Below are positions 44,847 through 53,181 of a stretch of 64,000 nucleotides of DNA, in pieces. The stretch comes from Phycisphaerae bacterium (GTDB lineage: Bacteria; Planctomycetota; Phycisphaerae; Sedimentisphaerales; Anaerohalosphaeraceae). Position numbers and translations under genes: made by a program. How positions within the stretch are numbered: the first letter of the stretch is position 1; every line of letters starts with the position of its first letter. Under the pieces are notes generated by a model. The model was not told the DNA's origin. It searched no databases and saw nothing but the letters and a program-made list of their open reading frames with translations. The stretch is from assembly GCA_014859965.1 (NCBI GenBank), contig JACZKQ010000175.1:1-64000 (forward strand), in the 5' to 3' direction.

Positions 44847-46841
44847 GTGATCTCATTCAAAGAACAATCCGGCTTCAGCGTCGACGACGTCCTCGGCCCC
44901 GGCGGCCTTATCGCCGACGCCCGGCCGGACTTCGAAGCGCGCCCCCAGCAGATCCAGATGGCTCAAGCCGTCCACACCGCCCTCGGCGCCCCCCACCACC
45001 TCGCCGTCGAAGCGGGCACCGGCGTCGGCAAGAGCTTCGCCTATCTGGTCCCCGCTATCGACTTCGTTGCCCGCAAACAGGGCAAAGTCCTCATCAGCAC
45101 ATACACCATCACCCTGCAGCAGCAGCTTATCAATAAGGACATCCCCTTCCTCGCCGACGCCGTACGAACGCCCTTCACCGCCCAACTCGCCAAAGGCCGC
45201 GGCAATTATGTCTGCCGCCGCCGGCTCGAATACGCCCTCCGCCGCCAAAAGGGTCTGTTCGGCGAAGACGCGCTCGAACTCCTCCGCATCAGCGAATGGG
45301 CGAGGAATACCGAAGACGGCTCGCTCAGCGATCTCGACTTTCTCCCCTCGCCCGACGTCTGGGACGCCGTGCGAAGCGAACACGGAAACTGCGCCGGCCG
45401 CAAGTGCAAGTTCTTCGGCGACTGCTTCTACTGGCGCGCCCGCCGCGGCCTGCAGACCGCCGACATCATCGTCGCCAATCACGCCCTGCTCTTTAACGAC
45501 CTCATCCTCAAGGAGACCTCTCCCGGCATCCTGCCGCCCTACAACCGCATCGTCATCGACGAAGCCCACAACATCGAACACGTCGCCGAAGAGAACTTCG
45601 GCCTGGACATCAGCAATTTCACGATCACCTATCTCCTCCGCGCCCTCTACAACCCGCGCACCCGCAAAGGCGCGCTCGCCTTCGGCGAGACCGACCGCGC
45701 CCGCGACCTCCTCAAGGCCTCCGACTCCGCCGCCAAGGTCTTCTTCGCCCAGGTCCAGGCATGGTACGACCACGCCAAGGGCGACACCGCCGGCCGGGTC
45801 CAGCCTAATTTCGTCGACGATAACATCAGCGACGCCCTCCGCGCGCTCCGCCTCGAACTGGCCGCACTCGCCAAAAAAACCGACGACGAAGACGACCAGC
45901 TCGAACTCATCCGCTACGCCGACCGCTGCCAGGGCCTCGAAGAAGACCTCAAAGACTTCCTCGCCCAGGAACAGCAAGGCAACGTCTACTGGGTCGAGGT
46001 CTCCGAGGGCCGCCGCCTGCGCACCGCCCTCCGCAGCGCACCGCTGGACGTCGCCCCGCACGTCAAACGCTGCCTCTTCGAGCCGTACGAATCCGTCGTC
46101 ACCACCAGCGCCACCCTCAGCTGCGACGGCCCGGACCCCAAGGCGGGCTTTGCCTTCTTCGCCGAACGCATCGGCCTGGAAACCTTCGAAGCCCTCAAGG
46201 TCGGCTCCCCCTTCGATTACGCCAGCCAGGTCACCCTCTACCTCGAAGCCGACCTGCCCGAACCCAACCATCCCGACTTCGCCCCGCAGGCCGCCGAGGC
46301 CATCAAGAAATATCTGCTCAAAACAGAAGGGCGGGCCTTCGTCCTCTTCACCAGCTACTCCATGCTCAAGAACATGGCCGAGCGGCTCGAAGACTTCCTC
46401 GCCGACAATCGCATGCCGCTCCTCCAGCAGGGCGGCGGCCTCGACCGCTCCGTCCTCCTCGACGAGTTCAAAACGAACGAACGCTGCGTCCTCTTCGGCA
46501 CCGACAGCTTCTGGCAGGGCGTCGACGTCCCCGGCGAGGCCCTCTCCAACGTCATCATCGTCCGACTCCCCTTCGCCGTCCCCAACCACCCCCTCGTCCA
46601 GGGCCGCATCGAACTCCTCCGCGCCCAAGGCAAAAACCCCTTCTTCGACTACCAGCTCCCCACCGCCATCATCAAATTCAAACAAGGCTTCGGCCGACTC
46701 ATCCGGACAAAAACCGACACCGGAATAGTCGCCGTCCTCGACAGCCGAATAGCCCAAAAACGCTACGGCCAACAATTCCTCAACGCCATCCCCAAGTGCA
46801 AAACAGAACTGATCACCGACCGCCCCGACCCCGACCTCTGA
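44847..46841 (+). CDS. dinG: DinG/YoaA-type ATP-dependent DNA helicase
   Basis: This is a superfamily 2, XPD-like helicase of 664 residues. Walker A, EAGTGVGKS, is at residues 55-63. Iron-sulfur ligands are suggested by Cys in 'GNYVCRRRLEYAL' and in 'NCAGRKCKFFGDCFYW'. The DEAH box is in 'VIDEAHNIEHVAEE', and the late motifs are 'GTDSFWQGVDVPG' and 'GFGRLIRTKTDTGIVAVLDSR'. Such enzymes unwind 5'-tailed and R-loop structures during repair. The GTG at 44847 opens the conserved N-terminus. The antisense strand also has a long open frame, but only as a GC-bias artefact. Confidence 0.93.
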   Translation: MISFKEQSGFSVDDVLGPGGLIADARPDFEARPQQIQMAQAVHTALGAPHHLAVEAGTGVGKSFAYLVPAIDFVARKQGKVLISTYTITLQQQLINKDIPFLADAVRTPFTAQLAKGRGNYVCRRRLEYALRRQKGLFGEDALELLRISEWARNTEDGSLSDLDFLPSPDVWDAVRSEHGNCAGRKCKFFGDCFYWRARRGLQTADIIVANHALLFNDLILKETSPGILPPYNRIVIDEAHNIEHVAEENFGLDISNFTITYLLRALYNPRTRKGALAFGETDRARDLLKASDSAAKVFFAQVQAWYDHAKGDTAGRVQPNFVDDNISDALRALRLELAALAKKTDDEDDQLELIRYADRCQGLEEDLKDFLAQEQQGNVYWVEVSEGRRLRTALRSAPLDVAPHVKRCLFEPYESVVTTSATLSCDGPDPKAGFAFFAERIGLETFEALKVGSPFDYASQVTLYLEADLPEPNHPDFAPQAAEAIKKYLLKTEGRAFVLFTSYSMLKNMAERLEDFLADNRMPLLQQGGGLDRSVLLDEFKTNERCVLFGTDSFWQGVDVPGEALSNVIIVRLPFAVPNHPLVQGRIELLRAQGKNPFFDYQLPTAIIKFKQGFGRLIRTKTDTGIVAVLDSRIAQKRYGQQFLNAIPKCKTELITDRPDPDL

Positions 46842-46906
46842 CCTCTGACCCCCAACGGACCATCCGCGCGCCGCAGTGGCCCCCTTGCGGCCGCCCGCCA
46901 ATGATT

Positions 46907-47014
46907 ATGACTGACTACCTTGACAGATTAGCCGACGTTGAGTATCTTAGTAATCAGTTGGACGTGGAACGATTCGTCATGGATAACCTCGGCAACCGGA
47001 CGGGTGATCATACC
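46907..47014 (+). pseudogene. Rhs/YD-repeat fragment A
   Basis: About 36 codons read 'DYLDRLADVEYLSNQLDVE' then 'RFVMDNLGNRTGDH', the classic Rhs/YD-repeat pattern (Y.YDxLDRLxxVxY...F.YDxLGNR). It lacks flanking repeats and is followed at once by an unrelated gene. It marks the left edge of the accessory island. Confidence 0.75.
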
Positions 47015-47050
47015 AGCACCTTAGAAACTACAAGCACGGAAAGGTCATAT

Positions 47051-47899
47051 ATGGATACACGTACTGGTACCTTGATTGCCTTTGGCTTCATTTCTGCATT
47101 GTGTTCGCGGGGTTGTGAGGAGAACGCTGGTGGATTTAAGCACAATGAGGAACCGGCCCAAGACCAATCATTCAGCGGCGAGGGCTGTGACGTCGCAAAT
47201 GGCATTGTTGCACTGACTTATCCTTCAAAGAGAGGACTACGCATAGATTATCAAGGCGCAGGCACAACATACAATATTCGCGGTGACAGCCTTGTAGCTC
47301 CCTTGGATTTGAAGGAGTGGCGAGAGTTTAGGGTGGGCAACGACCGCGGCGCATTGATTATCTTGGATCAAATGACACGTACATCCTTGATTGTCATGTA
47401 CACGGTCTTTGCCGAAAGGGAAAGAACGATTGAACTGAGTGATGCAAACGATGTTGCTACGGCATGGGTATTGCGACATGCTATGGCTGACGATGAAAAC
47501 GTCGTCCATGCCGCTTGGACTGCATTTCTAACTGAGCCCTCAGCATCGACAATCGCGTTCAAGCTTGAGGGTCAATGCAAGCTCACTATGCGCGACGGCT
47601 TGGTCTCAGAGATTGTCTGCAAGGAGCTACAGACCTTTGGTACGGTGCCACCCGATCTTCTGTTGCTTCAAAGACAGAAGGAATGGGCTAAGCGGGATTT
47701 GGTGACTGCAAAGGAAAAACTGGACAAGGATCCAGATTCAAGCATCTACAAATCAAGCGTCGAGCAGGCAAGATCTCGCCTTGAGGCAATTTGCAGCATG
47801 CTGGATTCACCGCAACTTCTTCCCGCAAAATACCTGAACGTTCGTTGTACATTAAAGTTGGTCAGAGAAAAAACTTTTTTTGAAATTGAGCTTATGTAG
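47051..47899 (+). CDS. putative secreted orphan protein in Rhs island
   Basis: This 282-residue protein has no recognised family. The ATG at 47051 has GGAAAGG 7 nt upstream. A hydrophobic N-terminus (TLIAFGFISALC) suggests export, with cysteines nearby but no strict lipobox. The body is mixed alpha/beta, and residues about 200-245 are charged and helical ('RQKEWAKRDLVTAKEKL'). Base composition is clearly AT-richer than in flanking genes, suggesting transfer. The position directly after an Rhs scrap suggests a toxin tip or immunity partner, which is only contextual. Confidence 0.6.
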   Translation: MDTRTGTLIAFGFISALCSRGCEENAGGFKHNEEPAQDQSFSGEGCDVANGIVALTYPSKRGLRIDYQGAGTTYNIRGDSLVAPLDLKEWREFRVGNDRGALIILDQMTRTSLIVMYTVFAERERTIELSDANDVATAWVLRHAMADDENVVHAAWTAFLTEPSASTIAFKLEGQCKLTMRDGLVSEIVCKELQTFGTVPPDLLLLQRQKEWAKRDLVTAKEKLDKDPDSSIYKSSVEQARSRLEAICSMLDSPQLLPAKYLNVRCTLKLVREKTFFEIELM

Positions 47900-47923
47900 C
47901 AGTATCGCATCGTTGCTGGCAAG

Positions 47924-47959
47924 CAGAATTAAAGGTACGCGGTACCTTTTAGCGCCTGT
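47924..47959 (+). repeat. island palindromic repeat, copy 1
   Basis: The core at 47931-47950 is AAAGGTACGCGGTACCTTTT, a perfect 8-bp inverted repeat around GCG, within a roughly 36-nt unit shared with copies near 48380 and 50744. Confidence 0.85.
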
Positions 47960-48050
47960 CATTGGTGAAACAAGTTACAGTGTTCGGTGGAAGTATAAGC
48001 CCAGTGACCCGATCATCTATTCGAAACAATAGCCGAGAAAGGAGTAGCAT

Positions 48051-48359
48051 GTGAGCCATAGCGGTGGGTTGTTAAGAAGAAATGCGCAAAGAACGTTGTA
48101 TATCTCTTTGTTTACTAGCATTTCTGTCTGGGTAGCTGTTTGTTTTGTCCCTACGTTGGTATTTGTAGAAGACAATGTGTATTTGTGTCTCTTGTTTTTC
48201 ATATCCTTGGCTTTGTTTTCAGTTTCGTATCTTTATGCTGAAAATAGGAAATTCCGAGGAGGTATGATTCTAACGTGGGTTACTATCCTAATTTGTGTTT
48301 TTTATGTCATCTACGCAATCTTAGCATTTAGGGGCAAATATTCGAGTGCTCTTTCCTAA
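48051..48359 (+). CDS. small three-helix membrane protein, unknown
   Basis: This 102-residue protein has hydrophobic segments at about residues 18-38, 42-62 and 72-92. The GTG start at 48051 is preceded by AAAGGAG at a suitable distance. It is AT-rich and flanked on both sides by the island palindrome. A membrane immunity protein to an Rhs-type toxin is possible, but there is no direct evidence. Confidence 0.6.
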   Translation: MSHSGGLLRRNAQRTLYISLFTSISVWVAVCFVPTLVFVEDNVYLCLLFFISLALFSVSYLYAENRKFRGGMILTWVTILICVFYVIYAILAFRGKYSSALS

Positions 48360-48379
48360 AGGAGGTGGTACGATAAAAA

Positions 48380-48415
48380 CAGAATTAAAGGTACGCGGTA
48401 CCTTTTAGGGCCGTG
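48380..48415 (+). repeat. island palindromic repeat, copy 2
   Basis: The identical 20-nt core is at 48387-48406, with the same flanks (AGAATT before, TTAGGGCC after). Confidence 0.85.
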
Positions 48416-48450
48416 TCTCACAGATTCGAAGAGAATGAGGAGTACGAATC

Positions 48451-48746
48451 ATGGCCGTAGACTTCGAAAACAAACTTATTCCGTTGTATCGGTGCGCGGT
48501 GACTATGCTCGCGGCAATGGCTGATGCCGTAGGGGGGGATCGCAGGCGGACAGTACAGGTCAAACCTTTTACGTTTACTACGCCAATATCATAATGCATG
48601 AGGTTATGTGGCTTGGTATGCTTGGCAGAGCAGATGACCAGCGTGCAAAGCCGGGAACTCTGCCCAGTAACACAGCTGTTCAGACACAGATGACTCTTAC
48701 CGCGGCGGAGTGCAGTCAGATTAGAGACAAATTAAAGGTTCGGTGA
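48451..48746 (+). pseudogene. frameshifted small gene (7-G run)
   Basis: An ATG at 48451 has an excellent GAGGAG site 8 nt upstream and opens 'MAVDFENKLIPLYRCAVTML', but the frame ends after about 47 codons. Adding one G to the 7-G run at 48532-48538 joins it to a second frame ('GQTFYVYYANIIMHEVMWL...AAECSQIRDKLKVR') that stops at 48746, two bases before the next gene. The restored product would be about 99 residues. Either a real phase-variable or decayed gene, or a sequencing error at the homopolymer. I do not recognise the family. Confidence 0.55.
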
Positions 48747-48747
48747 A

Positions 48748-49032
48748 ATGAGAAAAGCTGTATTGTGGGCGTTAATTGTTCTGTGCGTGTTGGATCTCTA
48801 TGTGCTAAGCTTTTTCTTCTGCTTTCGGAGAATAAGTGTAATGACAGAATTTTACATAGGTCCCTATGTAGGGACAGGACCTACGGGCGTAAGTATCATC
48901 GTGCCTCGCGGCAGTGCGGCGATGAGGTCTATGCTATTCATCTGTTATTACCCTGTTCACTCGTTTTTTAAAGTTAAAGGGTGGCTTTACGCTGTGCCGG
49001 ACATTGAGATATTGATGGGGGGCCGAACATGA
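48748..49032 (+). CDS. small membrane-anchored protein, paralogue 1
   Basis: This 94-residue protein has a membrane helix at about residues 5-26 and a short hydrophobic C-terminal half. It shares 'LYVLSFFF' and 'YYPVHSFFKVKGWLYAV' with 'CYILSFIL' and 'YWPLHSFLSWRELIYFV' in the next gene, so the two look like an old tandem duplication. It begins just after the frameshifted gene and overlaps the next one by 4 nt (ATGA). Function is unknown. An immunity-type role fits the Rhs context, nothing more. Confidence 0.6.
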   Translation: MRKAVLWALIVLCVLDLYVLSFFFCFRRISVMTEFYIGPYVGTGPTGVSIIVPRGSAAMRSMLFICYYPVHSFFKVKGWLYAVPDIEILMGGRT

Positions 49033-49331
49033 AAGCAAGACCTGCTTTAGGCACATATGGTCTTCGTGGGCTGATCCTATTAAACTGTTACATTTTGAGT
49101 TTTATATTGATTAGTGAACCCTCGGAGGACAACAGAGCACGTGATGAGTACTGGGGCACGATTGTGCTTGAGGACAAGGTAGTGTACCCAAGCGGGACCT
49201 TATTATGTTGTTCTCAAAGCTCACGCTTGAATGAATTGTGCTATTGGGTGTATTGGCCCCTCCACAGCTTTCTAAGTTGGAGAGAACTCATATACTTCGT
49301 CAGGCCGTCACCTGGCGATGTCTCGGGGTGA
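49029..49331 (+). CDS. small membrane-anchored protein, paralogue 2
   Basis: This 100-residue protein has a membrane helix at about residues 13-29 and a C-terminal hydrophobic stretch with 'YWVYWPLHSFLSWRELIYFV'. It is related to the gene before it, and its ATGA overlap implies coupled translation. It ends where Rhs-derived sequence begins. Confidence 0.58.
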   Translation: MKARPALGTYGLRGLILLNCYILSFILISEPSEDNRARDEYWGTIVLEDKVVYPSGTLLCCSQSSRLNELCYWVYWPLHSFLSWRELIYFVRPSPGDVSG

Positions 49332-49396
49332 AGTGGTGGTGTCACACAAGCAGGCACGTTTTGGGCGTAGATCAGTCCATGTGGCTCTCGACTCAG

Positions 49397-49670
49397 GACG
49401 ATCTGGATCGTTTGACCGATGTGGAGTATCACGAGACCTTGTGATGGAACGAACAGGTAAAATTGAAGGTGTCCGGTACTTTTTTGAAGAAGAGAAAGGT
49501 AACTGTCTTGTCACCATCGACAAGGACGGCTGCAAGTACTCCAACCAGTATGAGAACCGCGTGGTTCAGATCAAGGATTGGTCAAGCAATGACGTGGCCG
49601 AGTATGCCTGTGACGCCTTAGGCCGGCGGATTCGCATGATTGACAAGGCGGCCGAGCCGTGGAAGCGGGG
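49397..49670 (+). pseudogene. Rhs/YD-repeat core fragment B (frameshifted)
   Basis: The first 15 codons ('DDLDRLTDVEYHETL') are in one frame. After a stop, the rest continues in another: 'VMERTGKIEGVRYFFEEEKG', then 'YENRVVQIKDWSSNDVAEYACDALGRRIRMIDKAA'. This is the end of an Rhs core with YD repeats, broken by a frameshift. The second frame runs on to 49767 and overlaps the next gene start by ATGA. Confidence 0.75.
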
Positions 49671-49680
49671 TCTGACCCCG
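49666..49680. repeat. GGGGTCTGACCCC palindrome, copy 1
   Basis: A perfect CGGGGTC-T-GACCCCG palindrome is followed by TTAATTA. A second copy lies at 63359-63373, also next to an Rhs scrap. Confidence 0.75.
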
Positions 49681-49763
49681 TTAATTACCTTCCGGATTGG
49701 AAAGACAATGCCACCGATAAAGACTTCTGGAAAGATCTGCTTATGTGGCAGTAGGGAGTACAT

Positions 49764-50636
49764 ATGAAGCCAGGGTGTGCTGTTCGCAAGAGGTTGATTC
49801 TATGCATTGTTGCGGCATCGCTGCTAATCACAGTCGTAGCGGGTTGGGGCATGAAGATATTGGTAGGGCATTTTCTGCTAGTATCCAAAAGGATAGATGC
49901 ACTGGTTTTGACGGAGTCCTGTCGCACGCAGTTGGAGCAGCTTGGCAGCTTGTTGGACGATTACGCCATCCTGCATGATGGACAATATCCTGCGGAATTA
50001 TACGCTCCTGTAATTAGTCCCGAGTTGCTTCAGCGGAAGTCACAGCTTCTGAAACTTCTGAGTTGTCCGGCAAAGAAAGCTCCCGACGATTTCGGCGTGA
50101 ACTCGTACTGTTACAGGGGTGAAGGTCTGTCAGTTTCGAGCAACAAGCGGTTGGTACTGGTGCATGACAGACATGGAAATCACGGGCAGAGGCGAAATGT
50201 ACTCTTCACCCAACCAAGGACAGAATACCGAGTGGGAGATCGCCGGGTTGAAGAGCGTGAGTATCTGGCAGCGTGTATCGAGATGCTTCGCAACTTCGAC
50301 AAAACGATTCTTGTAGAATTCGCTGAGTGCCGGGAAGACATAAGCATGCCTGCTGCCCAGCACTGGGGCGATCGGGTACTAGTCCCCCTTGCCGAAAGCA
50401 GCGATGATGAGGTGTGCAGGTTCTGTACGACTCTTATAGAGTTTCTTCATGAAGGCAGACTTAGCCCGCGCAGCATCTCTATATGGAAACTCCTCGATCA
50501 CGACGTTCAAGAGCGCGCATTGGCAGCAATTGAAGTTCGGGTGGAGAGTTACGCAGAGGAGCGATTCCTTCAAGTTATCGCTGTGGACAACCAAGCACGG
50601 GTCACTTTAAACCTCTCCCCTATTGCGGCGGATTAA
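49764..50636 (+). CDS. membrane-anchored protein with pseudopilin-like segment
   Basis: This 290-residue protein has a membrane helix at about residues 9-31. It then shows 'LLDDYAILHDGQYPAEL', like the pseudopilin 'L..Y..DxGxYP' pattern, and 'VHDRHGNHGQRRNVLFTQP', which resembles the H-X9-DG segment of planctomycete prepilin-type proteins. There is no prepilin peptidase site at the N-terminus, so it may be a derivative rather than a working pseudopilin. A GGGAG site precedes the ATG. The composition is intermediate between island and core genome. The role is unknown. Confidence 0.6.
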   Translation: MKPGCAVRKRLILCIVAASLLITVVAGWGMKILVGHFLLVSKRIDALVLTESCRTQLEQLGSLLDDYAILHDGQYPAELYAPVISPELLQRKSQLLKLLSCPAKKAPDDFGVNSYCYRGEGLSVSSNKRLVLVHDRHGNHGQRRNVLFTQPRTEYRVGDRRVEEREYLAACIEMLRNFDKTILVEFAECREDISMPAAQHWGDRVLVPLAESSDDEVCRFCTTLIEFLHEGRLSPRSISIWKLLDHDVQERALAAIEVRVESYAEERFLQVIAVDNQARVTLNLSPIAAD

Positions 50637-50743
50637 GGTAAATGAAGAGACTATGAAAGCCAGATGCCCGGTAGCGAGTGATTGGCTATACTCGCCGTGA
50701 CGAACTTGCCGCGGGGACGGCAGTTACATCGTAAAAGCTTTGG

Positions 50744-50780
50744 CAGAATGAAGGGTACGCGGTACCTTTTAGGGCCTGTG
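50744..50780 (+). repeat. island palindromic repeat, copy 3
   Basis: A slightly diverged copy (AAGGGTACGCGGTACCTTTT at about 50751-50770) is preceded by CAGAATG and followed by AGGGCCTGT. It marks the right edge of the island. Confidence 0.8.
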
Positions 50781-50855
50781 TAATGAGTACACTTAGGATG
50801 ATCAGTCCGGTCACGCATGACCATGCGGAGTCCGGCCCAATGACCGAACCGTCGC

Positions 50856-52319
50856 CTACTTCAGAACCGCCTTGTCGATCTTGAAGTATCCCAGGGCATT
50901 GACCATCCCAAAAAAGTCCGCCGGATCCCCGTTGCCCGTCGCCAGCAGGATATGCCCCACGCCGTATCCGCCCGGCGCCCGCGTCGCGTCCAGCCCGACC
51001 CACTTGTCGCCCACATACGCCTGCGACCAGGCATGCCCGCCGAACACGTTCTTTCGCCCCACAAACTCCTCCACGTACACCAGCCCGAACGCCACCCGCG
51101 CCGGAATCCCCACCGCCCGGCACATCGCCGCCGCCAACACCGCGTGCTCCGTACAGTCGCCCTGCCGGCTCACCGCCACCTCGGCCGCCGACGCATACCC
51201 CACCGACAAATCCTTCGTGCTGATATACCCCGCCACGAACGACTCGATCTTCCGCACCGCCTCCGCCGCATCCTTGCAGTCGCCCACGGCCGCCCGCGCC
51301 AGCTCCACCACCTTCTCGTGGTCGCTTTCCAGGTACCGCGTCGGCTGCATCGCCGCCAGCACCGCCGCATCCGTCCCCGCATACGGGAACGCTACGGCCG
51401 CCGCTGCCGCCGCCGGGGAAACCTCCACCAGCACCTTGCCCCCCGGCCCCGCCTTGACCGTCTGGCTGTCGTCGCCGGCGATCGCCAGCTTCGCCCCGTT
51501 CAGCGGCGAAAGCGTATACTGTGCCCACTTCTTCGACCGAACGTCCTTCAGCTCCGCCGGACTGTCCACCAGCATCTTCTTAAGGAAATCCACCTCGTCG
51601 TTGTCGCTCATCGCAAATTCGCGGTCGCACGCGACGATCTCCATGTTCAACCCCATCGTCGGCACCTGCGTCTTCATCGCCCGAAACGCACTATTCACAT
51701 AGCTCGTCGTCGTCATCGTCCCCGTCGGCATCCCCATCTCCACCTGCACCTTCGTCAGCTTCAGCACCCGCCCGAACAGGTCCACCTCCGCGATGCCCCC
51801 CACCTCCACCGTCGCCTTCATACCCGCCATGATCGACGGGCTGAACACCGTCGCCTGGTACGTCGTCCCCTCCTGCATCCCCTGCTCCATCTGCAAAAGC
51901 CGAAGCCCCTCCGCCATCACCGCCCCCTCCGGCCAGGCAATCGTCTGCTTCTTCGTCGTCCCCATCGCCTCAATCACCACCTCCGCCTGGCCGTCCACGA
52001 CCGTGCCGCGCGTCTTCTGCCCCATCCCGCTGATATTCTGCTCCACCTCGAACCCGATCGGCCTGCCCCCCACCGTCTCGATGCTCTTCTCCAGCGTCGT
52101 CACCGTAATCGATACCGCCCCGCGCGACATCGTCAGCGTCATATCTTCCGTCGTCGTCACAACCCCGTCGGCCACGGCGCGAGTCTGCACCACGTGCCCG
52201 ATCTTCTTGCCGTCGACCAGTATCGCGTAATATTCAACCTCCGCCCCGTCGCCAAACGCCAAACCAGCAGAACAACCCAACAAACAGAACGACAAAAACC
52301 AAATCGAAAAAATCTTCAT
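50856..52319 (-). CDS. secreted transglutaminase-like protein
   Basis: This 487-residue exported protein has a signal sequence at residues about 1-23 ('FCLLGCSAGLAFGDG'). Residues about 25-330 are beta-rich. The C-terminal third is a transglutaminase/protease-like domain with the full triad Cys389 (RQGDCTEHAVL), His429 (GGHAWSQAYV) and Asp444 (WVGLDATRA). Planctomycete homologues are usually uncharacterised. They may cleave or cross-link periplasmic proteins. The ATG at 52319 has GGGATG upstream and fits the promoter at 52373. The gene faces the accessory island and may mark the return to core genome. Confidence 0.88.
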   Translation of the reverse strand: MKIFSIWFLSFCLLGCSAGLAFGDGAEVEYYAILVDGKKIGHVVQTRAVADGVVTTTEDMTLTMSRGAVSITVTTLEKSIETVGGRPIGFEVEQNISGMGQKTRGTVVDGQAEVVIEAMGTTKKQTIAWPEGAVMAEGLRLLQMEQGMQEGTTYQATVFSPSIMAGMKATVEVGGIAEVDLFGRVLKLTKVQVEMGMPTGTMTTTSYVNSAFRAMKTQVPTMGLNMEIVACDREFAMSDNDEVDFLKKMLVDSPAELKDVRSKKWAQYTLSPLNGAKLAIAGDDSQTVKAGPGGKVLVEVSPAAAAAAVAFPYAGTDAAVLAAMQPTRYLESDHEKVVELARAAVGDCKDAAEAVRKIESFVAGYISTKDLSVGYASAAEVAVSRQGDCTEHAVLAAAMCRAVGIPARVAFGLVYVEEFVGRKNVFGGHAWSQAYVGDKWVGLDATRAPGGYGVGHILLATGNGDPADFFGMVNALGYFKIDKAVLK

Positions 52320-52372
52320 GTTACATCCCAATAGAAAACCCCCATAGCAAATCCCATCCATACATTCGGCGC

Positions 52373-52401
52373 ATTATACCCGCCCCGCCACGCAAAGTCA
52401 A
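52373..52401 (-). promoter_or_regulatory. strong sigma-70-type promoter for the transglutaminase gene
   Basis: On the minus strand TTGACT (52401-52396) and a perfect TATAAT (52378-52373) are separated by 17 nt, 54 nt before the start. Confidence 0.7.
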
Positions 52402-52527
52402 AACCCGTCACGACAGAATTGCAGCCATATACGACCCTGTACCCCCACACAACTGCGAAACGCCGTTTTCCCCGCCGTTTTCCAGCAGTCGCCCGCCCCT
52501 CTTTTCAGCAAACAGTAAACCGACCCC

Positions 52528-53181
52528 TCAGTCCAGCGTAAGTTCCGGCAGTTCCACCCGCCCGCTCGCCCGCCAATCCTCGAACCGGTCCCGCAGCCGC
52601 TGGCTCGTCTCCGCCCGCTCCTCATCCCCCATCGCCTCCCATCGCACCCGCATCTCCTGCATCCGGGCCCGCTCGGCCGCCTGGGCCTCCGGCGGCATGG
52701 TCGCCCACCGCGCCATCAGCATCCCAAACCCCTGCCGCAGCCGCCCCTGCTCCTCCGCCGTAAGATTCAAATCCGCCCAGATACGTCGCCATCGCGGCTG
52801 CTCACCGCCCCCGGCCGCCCGCCCAAACAACGCCGACATCTGCTCTGCGTCCATCATCATCGCCGGCGCCTCCTCAACCGGCACGGCCGCAACCTCCGGC
52901 GCCTCTTCGACAAGCATCTCCGCCGCTTCCTCTTTGGCCGCCTCCTCCTCCAGCCAAGCCATAAACGCATCATACTCCGCGTCCGACATCTCCTGCGGCG
53001 CTGCAACGTCCAACGTCTTCACCGCCTCCACCGGCTCAGGCCCCGCTTCAACCGTCACAGCGACCGGCGCCGCAGGCCGATCCTCCACCCCCTCGCCGCC
53101 CAGAATGTAAACACCAACCGCCGCCGCGCCGGCCAAAACAACAACCCCGATCGCCGCAAAAATACGCACTTGCTTGCCCAT
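52528..53181 (-). CDS. single-pass membrane protein with acidic linker, unknown
   Basis: This 217-residue protein has one membrane helix (about residues 7-27), then a long acidic Ala/Glu/Val/Pro-rich linker (about 30-110). The C-terminal helical domain is basic and acidic mixed ('LTAEEQGRLRQGFGMLMARW', 'DRFEDWRASGRVELPEL'), somewhat like Spy/CpxP-type periplasmic helices, though the resemblance is weak. A GGGAG element precedes the ATG. It is upstream of, and co-oriented with, the transglutaminase gene but separated from it by that gene's own promoter. Confidence 0.6.
   Translation of the reverse strand: MGKQVRIFAAIGVVVLAGAAAVGVYILGGEGVEDRPAAPVAVTVEAGPEPVEAVKTLDVAAPQEMSDAEYDAFMAWLEEEAAKEEAAEMLVEEAPEVAAVPVEEAPAMMMDAEQMSALFGRAAGGGEQPRWRRIWADLNLTAEEQGRLRQGFGMLMARWATMPPEAQAAERARMQEMRVRWEAMGDEERAETSQRLRDRFEDWRASGRVELPELTLD

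Noticed and set aside
44853-46901. 682-residue open frame on the minus strand opposite dinG
   Set aside because: It lies antisense to an intact, motif-rich helicase. Its product is a Gly/Glu/Val-rich sequence without domains, an effect of GC-rich third positions.
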